From: Sphingomonadaceae bacterium 3R27E2-A
GTDB lineage: Bacteria; Pseudomonadota; Alphaproteobacteria; Sphingomonadales; Sphingomonadaceae
Length of the DNA stretch: 64,000 nt
NCBI GenBank assembly: GCA_005503165.1
Contig: SCNT01000001.1
Coordinates: 1-64,000, forward strand
Direction: 5' to 3'
Shown here one piece after another: positions 18,573 to 26,967 of this stretch. A program made the position numbers and the translations under genes. The notes under the pieces were generated by a model, which was not told where the DNA came from, made no database searches, and was given only the letters and a program-made list of their open reading frames with translations. Positions within the stretch are counted from its first letter, which is position 1, and every line of letters begins with the position of its first letter.

Positions 18573-18815
18573 TCATCCGTCGGGCCGGAAGCGCCGGCGG
18601 TCGGGGTCGCGCTCGCAGCGAAACCGGTCGCGGATGCGCCGGTTGAAGAAGGTCCCGGCCGACGCCGCGCTACAGAGGCCTTCGAACAGCGCTTCGGGAA
18701 CATCGATATAGCAATAGGCGCCGCTGTCGCGAAAGCGGATGCCGAGGATGGAGGCCTCCGCGTCGTAAGCGACGCTGTCGATCGTCGACGATCCTTCGAT
18801 CGGACAAATACGCAT
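18573..18815 (-). CDS. KTSC domain small protein
   Basis: A protein of 80 residues. The central part (STIDSVAYDAEASILGIRFR, then GAYCYIDVPEALFEGL and FFNRRIRDRF) fits the KTSC domain, a short domain with a YxYxxVP core followed by an A-x-S-x-G-x-[FY]-F-N segment. KTSC proteins are small, sometimes fused to nucleic acid-acting domains; no activity is established. It stands 25 bases from the hemerythrin gene on the same strand, suggesting cotranscription. Confidence 0.7.
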   Translation of the reverse strand: MRICPIEGSSTIDSVAYDAEASILGIRFRDSGAYCYIDVPEALFEGLCSAASAGTFFNRRIRDRFRCERDPDRRRFRPDG

Positions 18816-18840
18816 ACGACGCGGATGCTCCCCTTTCCCG

Positions 18841-19341
18841 CTACATCGTCACCAACTCGGCGGGCGGCAACCCGGCAGTCTCCGCCTGACGCTTGAGCTC
18901 TTCTTTCCGCGCGAGCATTTGCTCGCCCAGCGCCCGAAGGTCGACGTCGGCTGCGCGCGCCTGCTGGAACATATTGTCGTGCTGTTTCTCTTCCTCTTTC
19001 ACATGATGCCTGATCTCTTCGGACAGCACCGTGACCTTCGCCGCGAAATATTCGTCGTCCGGGCCGGAGGCGACGATGTCGTTGATCAGCACCTTTGCGC
19101 CGTCATGTTCGACATAGGCTTCCTTGAGCAGGTCTTCGTCGATCTTGCCCCTGAGCGCGGGATAGAAGATCTCTTCCTCGATCTGCGCGTGAATCTTGAG
19201 CTCGGTGCAGATGCGATCGGCGATCTTCGCCTTGCGATCGCTGCCGCTCGCTTTTTCGAACTCTTCGAACAGCGCCTCGACCGCGCGGTGATCGGCGGCG
19301 AGGATATGCGTAGCGTCGGTGTCGGTGTCGGTGGGTTTCAT
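18841..19341 (-). CDS. Hemerythrin HHE domain protein
   Basis: A protein of 166 residues, with AAGGGA about 10 bases before ATG 19341. A four-helix hemerythrin-like bundle with diiron ligands at His18, His51/Glu55 (HAQIE), His79 and His112-113/Glu116-117 (RHHVKEEE). Such proteins bind O2 or NO or store iron, and short cytosolic ones are often induced by stress. The last 40 residues form a charged helix. KTSC gene downstream on the same strand. Confidence 0.9.
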   Translation of the reverse strand: MKPTDTDTDATHILAADHRAVEALFEEFEKASGSDRKAKIADRICTELKIHAQIEEEIFYPALRGKIDEDLLKEAYVEHDGAKVLINDIVASGPDDEYFAAKVTVLSEEIRHHVKEEEKQHDNMFQQARAADVDLRALGEQMLARKEELKRQAETAGLPPAELVTM

Positions 19342-19575
19342 TGCAGTCCCTTTCCTGTGCCCCCGCCCGGTTGGAATGAAACGCGCCCGCGAAAGTTGCA
19401 GGCCCCCGGCGCCCCAAACGGCCAAAGAGGCGAAAATAATCCGCGACGTTGATCCATGTTATGCAGAGCGTTGCTCGGGCACCGCATCCGAGAAGGCACG
19501 GTGCCCCTTGCGGCCATCTGGCGGCGAGGGCGGCGCGGGGCAATTGGTCCGGGCTGCGCGAGCGGCCGGAGCCGG

Positions 19576-19800
19576 TCAGCCTTCGATGACGACGCGCATG
19601 GCGAAACAGGGGCTGCCCGCCTCGTCGAGCACATCGATGCGCAGGCCGTTGTCCTGCATCACCATGTCGGGATCGTCGCTGAGGAGGCTGCCGCCATAGC
19701 GGACCGCTTCGCGCCGCGCGGCGTCGATACCGGGAAGGTCCATGCCGACATCGTCGATATGCGGCGACCCGTTCGACGTGTTGAAGAAATAATGCGGCAT
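19576..19800 (-). CDS. DUF6894 family small protein
   Basis: A protein of 74 residues. MPHYFFNTSNGSPHIDDVGM, then LPGIDAARREAVRYGGSLLS and the C-terminal strand-turn-strand match DUF6894, a short alpha/beta family of sphingomonads and rhizobia (pattern PRYFF...D..G...L....A...A...). Function unknown. It lies 34 bases downstream of the second Crp/Fnr gene, likely in one operon. Confidence 0.75.
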   Translation of the reverse strand: MPHYFFNTSNGSPHIDDVGMDLPGIDAARREAVRYGGSLLSDDPDMVMQDNGLRIDVLDEAGSPCFAMRVVIEG

Positions 19801-19834
19801 TTCGGGCTCCTGGCCTCAAGACTCGGACCTCGCC

Positions 19835-20569
19835 TTAAACCCCCGAGATATTGTTTCGATGCAGGTAAGTCGCCGAGAAATTTGAGATTTTCGCCAAGCT
19901 ATCGAAGTGGAGGATCGTCAGCGAGCGCGACGGCCGACCGATTGCGCCCATCTTTTCGAGCTGCCGCACCATCCGGTTGACGTGCACGGGAGTCAGCCCG
20001 AGCAGATCGGCGAGTTGTTCCTGCGTCAGCGGAACCTCGAAATGCGCGCTGGCTTCGGTCGCGATATCGTTCATCCTGTCGTGCAACTCGCATAGCAGGT
20101 GCGCGAGCCGCGCCAGCGCATTGCGCCGGCCGATATTGAGCAGCCATTCGCGGCCAATCGACGATTCGATCAATATGTCGGTCAGCACCGCACGCGCGAC
20201 GGCAGGTCGCTCGGCGGTGAGTCGTTCGAGCGCAGGCAGCGGCACGAGCGCGAATTCGGCGACCGTCAGCGCGCGGATATCGTGGTCCGCCTGATGCAGA
20301 TAGATCGACTGCAGGTCGAGCGCATCGCCCGGAAGCTTGAGCGCGACGATCTGACGCCCGCCGTCCGACGCCATTTTCTGGCGAAACGCGAAGCCGCTGA
20401 GCACGACGGGACAGACGATCGCCCGATCGCCTTCGCGCAGGATCGCCTCGCCGGGAGCCATATGCCGGATGCTGTGGGGGAGCGCCGCGATCGCTTCCTG
20501 GTCGGAGGTCGATAGCAGGCTGTGGCTGAGCAATTTCCGGATCAGGATACTGAGCGGGCCAAGCTCCAT
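19835..20569 (-). CDS. Crp/Fnr family transcription regulator 2
   Basis: A protein of 244 residues from ATG 20569 (an in-frame ATG at 20623 adds 18 residues). cNMP-binding-like barrel at about 20-130, dimer helix with LNIGRRNALARLAHLLCEL, and winged helix with TQEQLADLLGLTPVHVNRMVRQ. It resembles regulator 1 in this window in the helix and HTH parts. No Fnr cysteine cluster is visible. The DUF6894 gene follows closely. Effector unknown. Confidence 0.87.
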   Translation of the reverse strand: MELGPLSILIRKLLSHSLLSTSDQEAIAALPHSIRHMAPGEAILREGDRAIVCPVVLSGFAFRQKMASDGGRQIVALKLPGDALDLQSIYLHQADHDIRALTVAEFALVPLPALERLTAERPAVARAVLTDILIESSIGREWLLNIGRRNALARLAHLLCELHDRMNDIATEASAHFEVPLTQEQLADLLGLTPVHVNRMVRQLEKMGAIGRPSRSLTILHFDSLAKISNFSATYLHRNNISGV

Positions 20570-20675
20570 GCGCTTGCGCTGCTGCTCTTTCCATCGGGAC
20601 AGGGGCGCGACACCGCTGGGCACATTATCCTCACACTGGTCCTCGAAGCTCGTCCTTCCAGACGAAGCGCCGGCG

Positions 20676-20882
20676 TTAGCGGAGCGGGTGCAGCTCCCAG
20701 ATGTTCGCTTCGGTCTTCGTCATGCGGGCCAGCAATTGCTCGCCTTCCCATAGTGCAACGTTTACGCCCTGGACTTCGTTGCGTGCGATCTGGAACGCAT
20801 GGTCTGGTCCTTCGGCGCGGAAGTCGATGCGCCGGGGCTGGGGGAGCCCGACATCGTCGATGATCAGATAGAATTCGCGCAT
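20676..20882 (-). CDS. Small hypothetical protein (68 residues)
   Basis: MREFYLIIDDVGLPQPRRID starts a short protein with no signal peptide or membrane helix, ending in ANIWELHPLR with TAA at 20676. AGGAGCATTGCC lies before ATG 20882 and gives a good ribosome site. The beta-alpha pattern resembles DUF6894-sized proteins but without their signature. Not recognised. It precedes Crp/Fnr regulator 2 on the same strand by 106 bases. Confidence 0.55.
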   Translation of the reverse strand: MREFYLIIDDVGLPQPRRIDFRAEGPDHAFQIARNEVQGVNVALWEGEQLLARMTKTEANIWELHPLR

Positions 20883-21272
20883 GGCAATGCTCCTGCGTGT
20901 CGGGAGCAAGCCCTACCTGGCTCTCGGCATGGGATGAACGGCTGGCCCTTTGTCAAGGGGACTGCGGCATTGCGCCGAAACCCCCGAAAAACGACCGGGC
21001 GGGACCGCTGCTGGCGGGAACATAGCTACCCGCCTTTTGACGGCGCGTCGCCAACATGGATCATGATTTCGAGGCGCGCGCGCGCGTTTCGCCGCATTTT
21101 CGGCAGAATCCCTCGCAATAGGTTTACGCGCCTTGCCCGGCAATCCCGCCTTGCAGGGGGATTCCTTCTACATGGCGTCGGCGCCATCCATCGCGGCAGA
21201 GCGAGTTGTGGTCCCTTGTTCCGCGAGCAACCGCCAGAATCATATAAAGTCGATGATAGGGTTTACCGGTAA
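20883..21272. other. 390-base region without a supported gene
   Basis: Between the 68-residue protein gene and the CAT tRNA gene. Short open frames on both strands lack ribosome sites and conserved features. It contains a run of alternating gc (gcgcgcgcgcg near 21080) and a GGAAC at 21017 without a matching CGTT downstream. Confidence 0.5.
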
Positions 21273-21348
21273 TGGTGGGCCCGGCAGGACTCGAACCCGC
21301 AACCTAGCCGTTATGAGCGGCCAGCTCTAACCATTGAGCTACAGGCCC
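21273..21348 (-). tRNA. tRNA with CAT anticodon, tRNA-Ile2 favoured over elongator tRNA-Met
   Basis: Reverse strand cloverleaf: acceptor GGGCCTG pairs with CGGGCCC (one G-U), D loop AATGGTTA, anticodon stem GGCCG/CGGCT (last pair G-T) around loop CTCATAA with CAT at 21313-21315, T arm GGGTTCGAGTCC, encoded CCA at 21273-21275. The short D loop is like tRNA-Ile2, whose C34 becomes lysidine, rather than elongator Met, but the sequence alone does not settle it. Confidence 0.88.
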
Positions 21349-21405
21349 CCGTGGGGGATGGCGTGGCGATAGCGGAGCGCGGCGAGCCTTGGCAAGCGCC
21401 AACGC

Positions 21406-22422
21406 TCAGCCGGCGGCCGAACGGCGCTCGGCCATCGCCAATATCTCGGTCGCGGTGGTCGGTTCGACGCCGCGCCTGGCGAGATGGCCGAGCACCACGT
21501 CCCACCAGCGATAAAAGGCGGTCAAATCGGCGTCGGTGCGCACATAGGGGGTGTTGCCCGGCTGGAGCGAGGGCGAGTGGAAGGAAAAGTTGAGCACCGG
21601 CAGGCGCTGCGCGATGGCGATGTCGATCGCCTTGCACGCGCGCTCGGCCGGTATGCCCTCGGGGGTGAGCGCGATGCGCTCGGACAGGCCGAGGCGCGCG
21701 AGCGCGGCGCGGCCGCCGGCGCCGGCGCGGTGATAGGCCGGGCGACCGAGGTCCCCGAGGAGGCCGCCGAAGAGCGTCGTCACCGGTACTTCGAGGATCA
21801 TGCGCCCCTGCGTTTCGACCCACCAGGGTTTGAGCGGCATCGCGCGATAATCGGGACCGTGGCCGCGGCGATAGTCGAAGCCCGAGCGGACCGAGGTATC
21901 GCAGCGGAAGCCGAGGTCCGCGAGCATCGCCGCGCTATAGGCGCCGAGGCCGTAGCGCCCGGCGCGATAGACGAGCGGCTGGACGCCGAAGCGGCCGTGG
22001 ATCGCATCGCGCAGCGCGGTCATCTTGGCGCGCTGGAGCTCGACGGGGAGGTTGCCGGTATAGCTGTTGCGTTCGCCGACCGTCTCGTCGTGCGGCGGGG
22101 TGACCCAAGGGTGGAGCTGCGCGCCGATGTCGCAGCGCCCCGCGGCCTGCGCCGCGCCGAGGATGGCGACCGCGCGGTCGTCGGTCACGATCGGCCAGTC
22201 GACCAGATAGATGGGCGCGACCCCCGCCCCCCCGAAATATCGCTGGCAGTCGGCGAGGGCCGGGACCGAATCGAGGCGGTAGCCGGTGCGCGCGAAGGGC
22301 GCCGACCAGTCGAAGTCCTCTTCGGTATCGATGGTGACCCAAAAGCGCGGACGCTCGCCGTCGCCGAGCGTCACCACGTCGGACGCATGCGGAAACGCCA
22401 AAAGACTTCCGGCCTGCGGCAC
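21406..22422 (-). CDS. Polysaccharide deacetylase family protein (WalW-like)
   Basis: A protein of 338 residues, GTG start at 22422. The NodB-type metal region is RFWVTIDTEEDFDW near 26-39 with the paired Asp, followed by GAQLHPWVTPPHDE and YRAGRYGLG, and FSFHSPSL late, giving the spread His ligands of WalW-type enzymes found in polysaccharide loci. No signal peptide, so the substrate is probably a cytosolic or lipid-linked sugar. No glycosyltransferase is adjacent. It lies 38 bases downstream of the histidine kinase gene on the same strand. Confidence 0.8.
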   Translation of the reverse strand: MPQAGSLLAFPHASDVVTLGDGERPRFWVTIDTEEDFDWSAPFARTGYRLDSVPALADCQRYFGGAGVAPIYLVDWPIVTDDRAVAILGAAQAAGRCDIGAQLHPWVTPPHDETVGERNSYTGNLPVELQRAKMTALRDAIHGRFGVQPLVYRAGRYGLGAYSAAMLADLGFRCDTSVRSGFDYRRGHGPDYRAMPLKPWWVETQGRMILEVPVTTLFGGLLGDLGRPAYHRAGAGGRAALARLGLSERIALTPEGIPAERACKAIDIAIAQRLPVLNFSFHSPSLQPGNTPYVRTDADLTAFYRWWDVVLGHLARRGVEPTTATEILAMAERRSAAG

Positions 22423-22460
22423 CGGACTTTCCCCTATATACCCGAAGCGCCCCGCTCCGG

Positions 22461-24200
22461 TCAGTCGTGCTGCCGCGGAACCGCCTGGTCCGCAGCAGCG
22501 CCCGGACTGGCCGAGGGAAGGTGCAAGGTCAAGGCGTTATGCCCGATATCGAGCCGCCCCCCGGCAGCCCGCGCGAGGCTGTCGACGAGCCGCAGCGAAA
22601 AGCCGAGGCTGAGGATTGCGGCGCCGGGCGCATCACCTTCGGGGCTGTAGCTGGGGTCGAGCAGGTCGCGCGCGGGGGTGAACCGGATCGCGACGGGGCG
22701 CACGAGGCGCAGCTGCAGCTCTCCCTTCTCCACACCGTCGGCGAGCAATTGGCCGACGAGCGCGCCGTTCGATTCGGACACGTCGACGAGCGCGGTGATC
22801 AGGCGGCCGACCATGCGCCGCGCCGCGAGATCGTCGACCGCGGCGTGGAAAGGACCGCCGACGCGCGAGATGCTGACACCGACATTGTGCTCGGCGAGCA
22901 GCGGCGCGAGGTCGCTCTCGACCTGCGCGGTGATCGCGCCGATGTCGCTGTTCTCGCCCGTCGGCGGCGCCGGTTCGGCGGCGGCGCGCGTCGCCGCCTG
23001 CAGATCGTCGATGAGCGCCTGCACCGCGGCGGCGTCGGTGACGATCGTGTCGGCCATGGCGCGATAGGTCTGGCTGACGGGGCCGAACATCTGGCCCGAG
23101 ATAATCTGCGCGAAGCCCGAGATCGCGTTCAGCGGGCTGCGCAGTTCGTGGATCAGCTGGCGGATCGAATCGCCGGCATTTTCCTCGTCGACCGGCAAGC
23201 CGTAGGGGATTTCGTTGCGCTGCGGGCGGCGGGCGCTGCCGCGATAGCCCCGGAACTGGCCGGTCGCGCGGTCGAACCAGGGCAAGGCCGAGAAGCGCCA
23301 TTCGCCGGCGTCGGCCTCTGCACCTTCGAGCATCATGCGCGCGTTGATCATCTCGGCGCGCTGCCGGAAGGCGCCCGCGGCGACACCGTCGGTACCAGGC
23401 TCGCCGCCGAGCGCCGCTTCGGCGATCGACAGGCCGATCACCGCGCCGCGCGGAATGCCCTCGGCCCAGTGGATCACCCCGTCGGGGCCGGTTTCGAAAA
23501 GGAAATTGTCGCGCGCGGGCTGCGCCGGGCGCGGCCCGGGGGCTGGCTGGCCGCGCGAAGACTGATATTTGTCGATGCGCCGGACCAGCTCGCTGATCTG
23601 GCTGGGTTCCGATTCGGCGGGCGTTGGTGCCGGAGTCGGCACGGGCGCCGCTTCGACGGTCGCGACGACTTCCGCCGCGGGCATCGGATCGGGCTGCGGC
23701 AGCGCGACCGACGCGGCGCCGAGGCTGGCGAGCGCGCGCCTGACGCCGTCGGGCAGGTCGCCGCGCGCCGCGAGGAAGGAGCGCGCCATCGGCCCCGTCG
23801 CGGGCAGCAGCGCGAGCCAGTCGGCCTCGGACAATTGCGCGTCGCGCAGCATCGCGAGCGACACCGCGGGGACGTCGTTGGCATAGAGCGCGACGATCGG
23901 CGCAAAACGGCTGTGGCGCGCAATCGCGCGTGCGCAATCGCGGCGCACGCTTTCGGGGATCTGCGGCCGCAAAACCGCGAGCGCGTGCAGCGAGCGACGA
24001 ATGTCGTCGTCGTCCAGTTGATTGCCGCGCTGCGCCAGAATATCGGAGAGCTGGCGCCAGGCCGCGACGCACGACCGCCCGTCGGCCGGAGCCTGGCGCA
24101 AGATGGTCGCGATCATCGTATCGGCGGTCACGCGGTGCGGGCCCCCACCCCTTGAACTGGTTAGCGTATCTTTACCGGCTAGCGTGAATCCCGCGGTCAT
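22461..24200 (-). CDS. Histidine kinase-like protein with degenerate ATPase domain
   Basis: A protein of 579 residues. The first about 170 residues are helical with no known domain; an Ala/Pro/Glu linker follows (about 185-235), then a PAS-like part with WFDRATGQFRGYRGSARRP, then HisKA with IRQLIHELRSPLNAISGF near 345-362 (phospho-His in HELRSP). The ATP-binding part is weak: no clear N box, no DxGxG, and the last G box reads LSLGFSLRLVDSL instead of GxGLGL. It may still bind ATP poorly or act as a pseudokinase or phosphotransfer platform. No adjacent response regulator. Confidence 0.75.
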   Translation of the reverse strand: MTAGFTLAGKDTLTSSRGGGPHRVTADTMIATILRQAPADGRSCVAAWRQLSDILAQRGNQLDDDDIRRSLHALAVLRPQIPESVRRDCARAIARHSRFAPIVALYANDVPAVSLAMLRDAQLSEADWLALLPATGPMARSFLAARGDLPDGVRRALASLGAASVALPQPDPMPAAEVVATVEAAPVPTPAPTPAESEPSQISELVRRIDKYQSSRGQPAPGPRPAQPARDNFLFETGPDGVIHWAEGIPRGAVIGLSIAEAALGGEPGTDGVAAGAFRQRAEMINARMMLEGAEADAGEWRFSALPWFDRATGQFRGYRGSARRPQRNEIPYGLPVDEENAGDSIRQLIHELRSPLNAISGFAQIISGQMFGPVSQTYRAMADTIVTDAAAVQALIDDLQAATRAAAEPAPPTGENSDIGAITAQVESDLAPLLAEHNVGVSISRVGGPFHAAVDDLAARRMVGRLITALVDVSESNGALVGQLLADGVEKGELQLRLVRPVAIRFTPARDLLDPSYSPEGDAPGAAILSLGFSLRLVDSLARAAGGRLDIGHNALTLHLPSASPGAAADQAVPRQHD

Positions 24201-24231
24201 GAAAGCGCCTTAACCACGCGCGTCGCATTGT

Positions 24232-24260
24232 GGGACAATTGCAATCGCCTGAAATATAAT
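24232..24260 (+). promoter_or_regulatory. Possible promoter of the Lrp/AsnC gene
   Basis: gggaca (24232-24237), 17 bases, then a perfect TATAAT (24255-24260), rare in this GC-rich DNA. An ATGG-tcatg-CCAT repeat at 24262-24274 follows directly and could be an operator. Confidence 0.4.
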
Positions 24261-24295
24261 TATGGTCATGCCATCAGAGAGAAACGGAAGTTACA

Positions 24296-24772
24296 ATGAT
24301 GGCGAGCCAGAAATTTGATCAGATCGACCTGCAAATCCTGCACGAACTGCAGAAAAACGGGCGAATGACCAATGTAGAGCTGGCCCAGCTGGTGGGGCTC
24401 ACCGCCCCGCCCTGCCTGCGCCGCGTGCGCGCGCTGGAGGAGTCGGGGGTGATCCGCAGCTATCACGCCGACCTCGACGCGGCGAAGCTCGGCTATGGCA
24501 TCACGGTGTTCGCCATGGTCAGCCTGCGCAGCCAGGCCGAAGCCGATCTGAAGGCGTTCGAGGATTATGTCGGGGCGCTTCCCGAGGTGCGCGAATGCTA
24601 TATGCTGAACGGAGAGATCGACTTCCTGCTGAAGGTTGTCGCGCGCGACCTGCAGAGTTTCCAGTCCTTCCTGACCGCGCATCTGACCTCGGCACCCAAT
24701 GTGACGAGCGTGAAGACGTCGCTGACGATCCGGACGGCGAAGCAGCTGGCGGGGATTCCTGTCGAGGCTTGA
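24296..24772 (+). CDS. Lrp/AsnC family transcription regulator
   Basis: A protein of 158 residues. N-terminal HTH (about 8-60) with LQKNGRMTNVELAQLVGLT and PCLRRVRALEESGVI, then the RAM ligand domain with MVSLRSQAE, GEIDFLLKVVARDL and the final VKTSLTIRTAK. GGAAG stands 9 bases before ATG 24296. Regulators of this type sense amino acids and often control themselves; the nearby TATAAT and inverted repeat fit that. It is divergent from the histidine kinase-like gene across 95 bases. Target genes unknown. Confidence 0.93.
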   Translation: MMASQKFDQIDLQILHELQKNGRMTNVELAQLVGLTAPPCLRRVRALEESGVIRSYHADLDAAKLGYGITVFAMVSLRSQAEADLKAFEDYVGALPEVRECYMLNGEIDFLLKVVARDLQSFQSFLTAHLTSAPNVTSVKTSLTIRTAKQLAGIPVEA

Positions 24773-24776
24773 GGCG

Positions 24777-25037
24777 GGTTTCGGGCGGAAGGGGCCATAA
24801 AGGTCCTCCCCGCTTGCGGGGAGGGGGAGTGCAGGGTTGGATTGCCCCCGGCAATCCAAGTCCAGTCCGGGGGACTGGACGACCCAGCACTCCCGCGAAG
24901 CGGGTGGTGGAGGGGGCTTTCGGCCTGAAGCGCCGTTTGCGGACGCTACCCCCCTCCGTCAGCGCTTCGCGCTGCCACCTCCCCACAAGTGGGGAGGATC
25001 GTCTTGTCTCCACCCCGAAGCAGATAAAGCCGACATT
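24777..25037. repeat. Intergenic palindromic repeat, copy 2 (261 bases), with extra insert
   Basis: Same outer parts as 6727-6914: leader gggcggaagggg, hairpin CCTCCCCGC-tt-GCGGGGAGG, GGTGGAGGGGG/CCCCCTCC, hairpin CCTCCCCAC-aa-GTGGGGAGG, and tail aaagccgacatt. About 70 extra bases (24825-24894) between the first hairpin and the GGTGG segment form a branched structure described separately. Fills most of the 332 bases between the Lrp gene and the next gene. Confidence 0.85.
24825..24894. repeat. Nested three-way-junction element inside repeat copy 2
   Basis: Outer stem GGGAGTGC/GCACTCCC (24825-24832 with 24887-24894), an A-A mismatch, GGGT/ACCC (24834-24837 with 24882-24885) and a T-G wobble. 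Inside are two perfect hairpins: GGATTGCC-ccc-GGCAATCC (24839-24857) and GTCCAGTCC-ggg-GGACTGGAC (24860-24880), joined by AA. A further hairpin CCCGC-gaa-GCGGG abuts it (24892-24904). No anticodon-like arm or CCA, so not a tRNA. Confidence 0.75.
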
Positions 25038-25050
25038 GCTCGAACCATGG

Positions 25051-25080
25051 AAAAGGGCGCTACCCTCGCGGATAGCGCCC
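25051..25080 (-). terminator. Intrinsic terminator of the secreted repeat-type protein gene
   Basis: Reverse strand GGGCGCTA / TAGCGCCC stem with a loop of about 10 bases, followed by TTTT. It begins 25 bases after the stop codon at 25105. Confidence 0.75.
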
Positions 25081-25104
25081 TCACTCGTTTACGGATCGAA
25101 CCGA

Positions 25105-26436
25105 TCAGGTCGTCGGCGCGGCCGCCGACGGAGCGGCCGCAGCAGCAGGCGCTGCGGCGGGCGTATCGATCTTGACCGTCCAGAGCTGCGCCAAGCGCTT
25201 GCGCGGGCCGGTGATCGTGGCAAGGGTTGCTTTCGCGCCCGCGCCGTCGCCGGCGAGCGCCTGTGCGACGCCCTTGCGGTACGTCCACAGTTCCTTGTCG
25301 CCGCCTGCCGCGATTGCGGCGTCGTAGAGCTTCACCGCGTCGGCATAGCGGCCGTAGCCGACCATCGCGTCGCCGGTTGCGCCCGCGACCTTGGGGTTCG
25401 ACAGCGTCGAGGGCTTCGCGGCATAGGCGGTCAGCGTGGTTTCCTCGTCGCCGATACGCTCGCCCTGCGCCTTGGCGATTTCGTCGAACTTGGCGTCCTT
25501 GTCGGGGATAACCTTGGCGGCCTTGCCCGCCCTGATCACCGACACGACCTCGCCCGGCAACGCGGCTTCGGTCGCGAGTGCGGCATATTCGAGATATTCG
25601 GGGCGCTGGAGCATGGAATTCGTCGCGCGCATCAGGCGCAGCGTGTCGAGCGCGACGTCCTTGTTCTCGCCGCTCTGCTGGAGCAGGATGAACAGGGTCT
25701 GCCGCCACACCTGCGGCTGCGGATAGTCGCGCATGCGCAGCGTCATCAGGTCGAGCACTTCCTCGTTGCGATTAGCGGCCTGGAGCGCGCGGATCGGGCG
25801 CACGTAGAGCTCGTCCGACGGACGCTGGCCCGCGGCGCGGGTCGCTTCGATCGCTTCCTTCGCGAGCGCGACGCCCTTGTCGACCTGCCCGCTGGCGAGA
25901 TAGCTGTCCATCAGCAGCGTGGGCAGCTGGGCCTCTTTCGACCCGCCGGCCTTCGCCGCCTCGAGCCGCTCGATCGCCTTCGCGTAATTCTTGTCGTCGT
26001 AGGCGAAGCTGCCGGTGTAATAATTATAGAGTGCGGCGCTCTCCGGCGGGGTCTTGCCCGACGCGAGCATGGCTTCGAGTCCCTTGCCCTGCGTCGGCTT
26101 GTCCTTGGTCAGGATGCCGAGCTGCAGCGTGAAATGGCCGAGCCAATATTTGTCCTCGGGCGTCGTCGCGAGGGGCTCGCCCTCCGCCAGCGCGGCCTGG
26201 AGCAGCGCGGTGTCCTTGGCGTTCGACGCGTCCTGCATCTTCTTCACCGCGGGGCTGAAGCCCTTGCTGGGGGTAATCGCGACCTGGCCCTTGCCGGCCT
26301 CTTCGTCCTTCTTGCCCTTCTTTTCCTTCTTGGGCTTGTCCTGCGCCGCGGCGGGAACGGCGGCAGTCGCCATCAGCGCGCAGCCGAGCACGGCGGCAAG
26401 CGCCGTCGCGGGCATCGAGCGGAAACGGGTGAACAT
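25105..26436 (-). CDS. Secreted helical-repeat protein of unknown function
   Basis: A protein of 443 residues. AGGAGAGATTTCAG precedes ATG 26436, and residues 1-31 form a signal peptide ending AAA-Q. A lysine-rich stretch (KPKKEKKGKKDEEAGKG) follows. The body is a series of helix pairs like TPR/Sel1 repeats, with recurring alanine-tyrosine patterns such as ALYNYYTGSFAYDDKNYAKA near 215. The tail is Ala/Pro only. It is probably a periplasmic scaffold; no enzyme motif is seen. A terminator follows, so it is a single-gene unit or the end of one. Confidence 0.7.
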   Translation of the reverse strand: MFTRFRSMPATALAAVLGCALMATAAVPAAAQDKPKKEKKGKKDEEAGKGQVAITPSKGFSPAVKKMQDASNAKDTALLQAALAEGEPLATTPEDKYWLGHFTLQLGILTKDKPTQGKGLEAMLASGKTPPESAALYNYYTGSFAYDDKNYAKAIERLEAAKAGGSKEAQLPTLLMDSYLASGQVDKGVALAKEAIEATRAAGQRPSDELYVRPIRALQAANRNEEVLDLMTLRMRDYPQPQVWRQTLFILLQQSGENKDVALDTLRLMRATNSMLQRPEYLEYAALATEAALPGEVVSVIRAGKAAKVIPDKDAKFDEIAKAQGERIGDEETTLTAYAAKPSTLSNPKVAGATGDAMVGYGRYADAVKLYDAAIAAGGDKELWTYRKGVAQALAGDGAGAKATLATITGPRKRLAQLWTVKIDTPAAAPAAAAAPSAAAPTT

Positions 26437-26602
26437 CTGAAATCTCTCCTTCGATTCGGCCTCGCGTTCCGGACACGCCGTAGGAAGCCGCTGTCGGAAA
26501 ACGCGGCTAAACCTCCAGCGTTGCCAAGGCAAGACAGGGTGTTGAAAATTGCTATCGTGCGAGACGGCTGAACGGCGATTGAACCGGCGCCGCAGCGGTC
26601 GG

Positions 26603-26899
26603 TCAGGCGACTTCGTCGATCGCCCGGTTGATGTCGCGCAGCACCGCCGGGTCGCCCGGCGCACCTGCCATCGCCTGTTCGGCAAGCTGGATCAGCGCGA
26701 TGATGCCGAAGGTTGCGGCCAGTCCTTTGAGCCGAAGCGCGGCGACGTTCCAATTGGCGTCGCAGCGCGCGCGGCGCATCAGGTCGGCGAGGTCGCGCGC
26801 GCTGCCGGTGAAGGCATTGCGCAGGTCCGCCGCCATCGCCGCGTCGTCGCCGATCGCGGCGGTCAGATACCGGTCGAGGGGGCCACTGTCGAAGGACAT
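26603..26899 (-). CDS. HPt-like protein lacking the phosphoacceptor histidine
   Basis: A protein of 98 residues with the four-helix HPt pattern: a loop and helix ending WNVAALRLKGLAATFG, where active HPt proteins read HxLKGxSxxxG. The His position is Leu here (LRLKG), so phosphotransfer as usually understood is unlikely. It could be a decoy or a structural relic. It is divergent from the large coiled-coil gene across 68 bases. Confidence 0.7.
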   Translation of the reverse strand: MSFDSGPLDRYLTAAIGDDAAMAADLRNAFTGSARDLADLMRRARCDANWNVAALRLKGLAATFGIIALIQLAEQAMAGAPGDPAVLRDINRAIDEVA

Positions 26900-26967
26900 T
26901 CCACAGCCTTGTCACGCCGTGGTTAAGTTTCCGTTTCGTGGCGGGCATTTGATGCTATGATGGCGGA

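Noticed and set aside
21070-21095. Alternating gc run as a special site
   Set aside because: Short and common in such GC-rich DNA; no symmetry or gene context supports it.
24825-24894. Branched element as a tRNA or tmRNA
   Set aside because: No anticodon loop of 7 bases, no T-loop consensus, no CCA; arms have 3-base loops.
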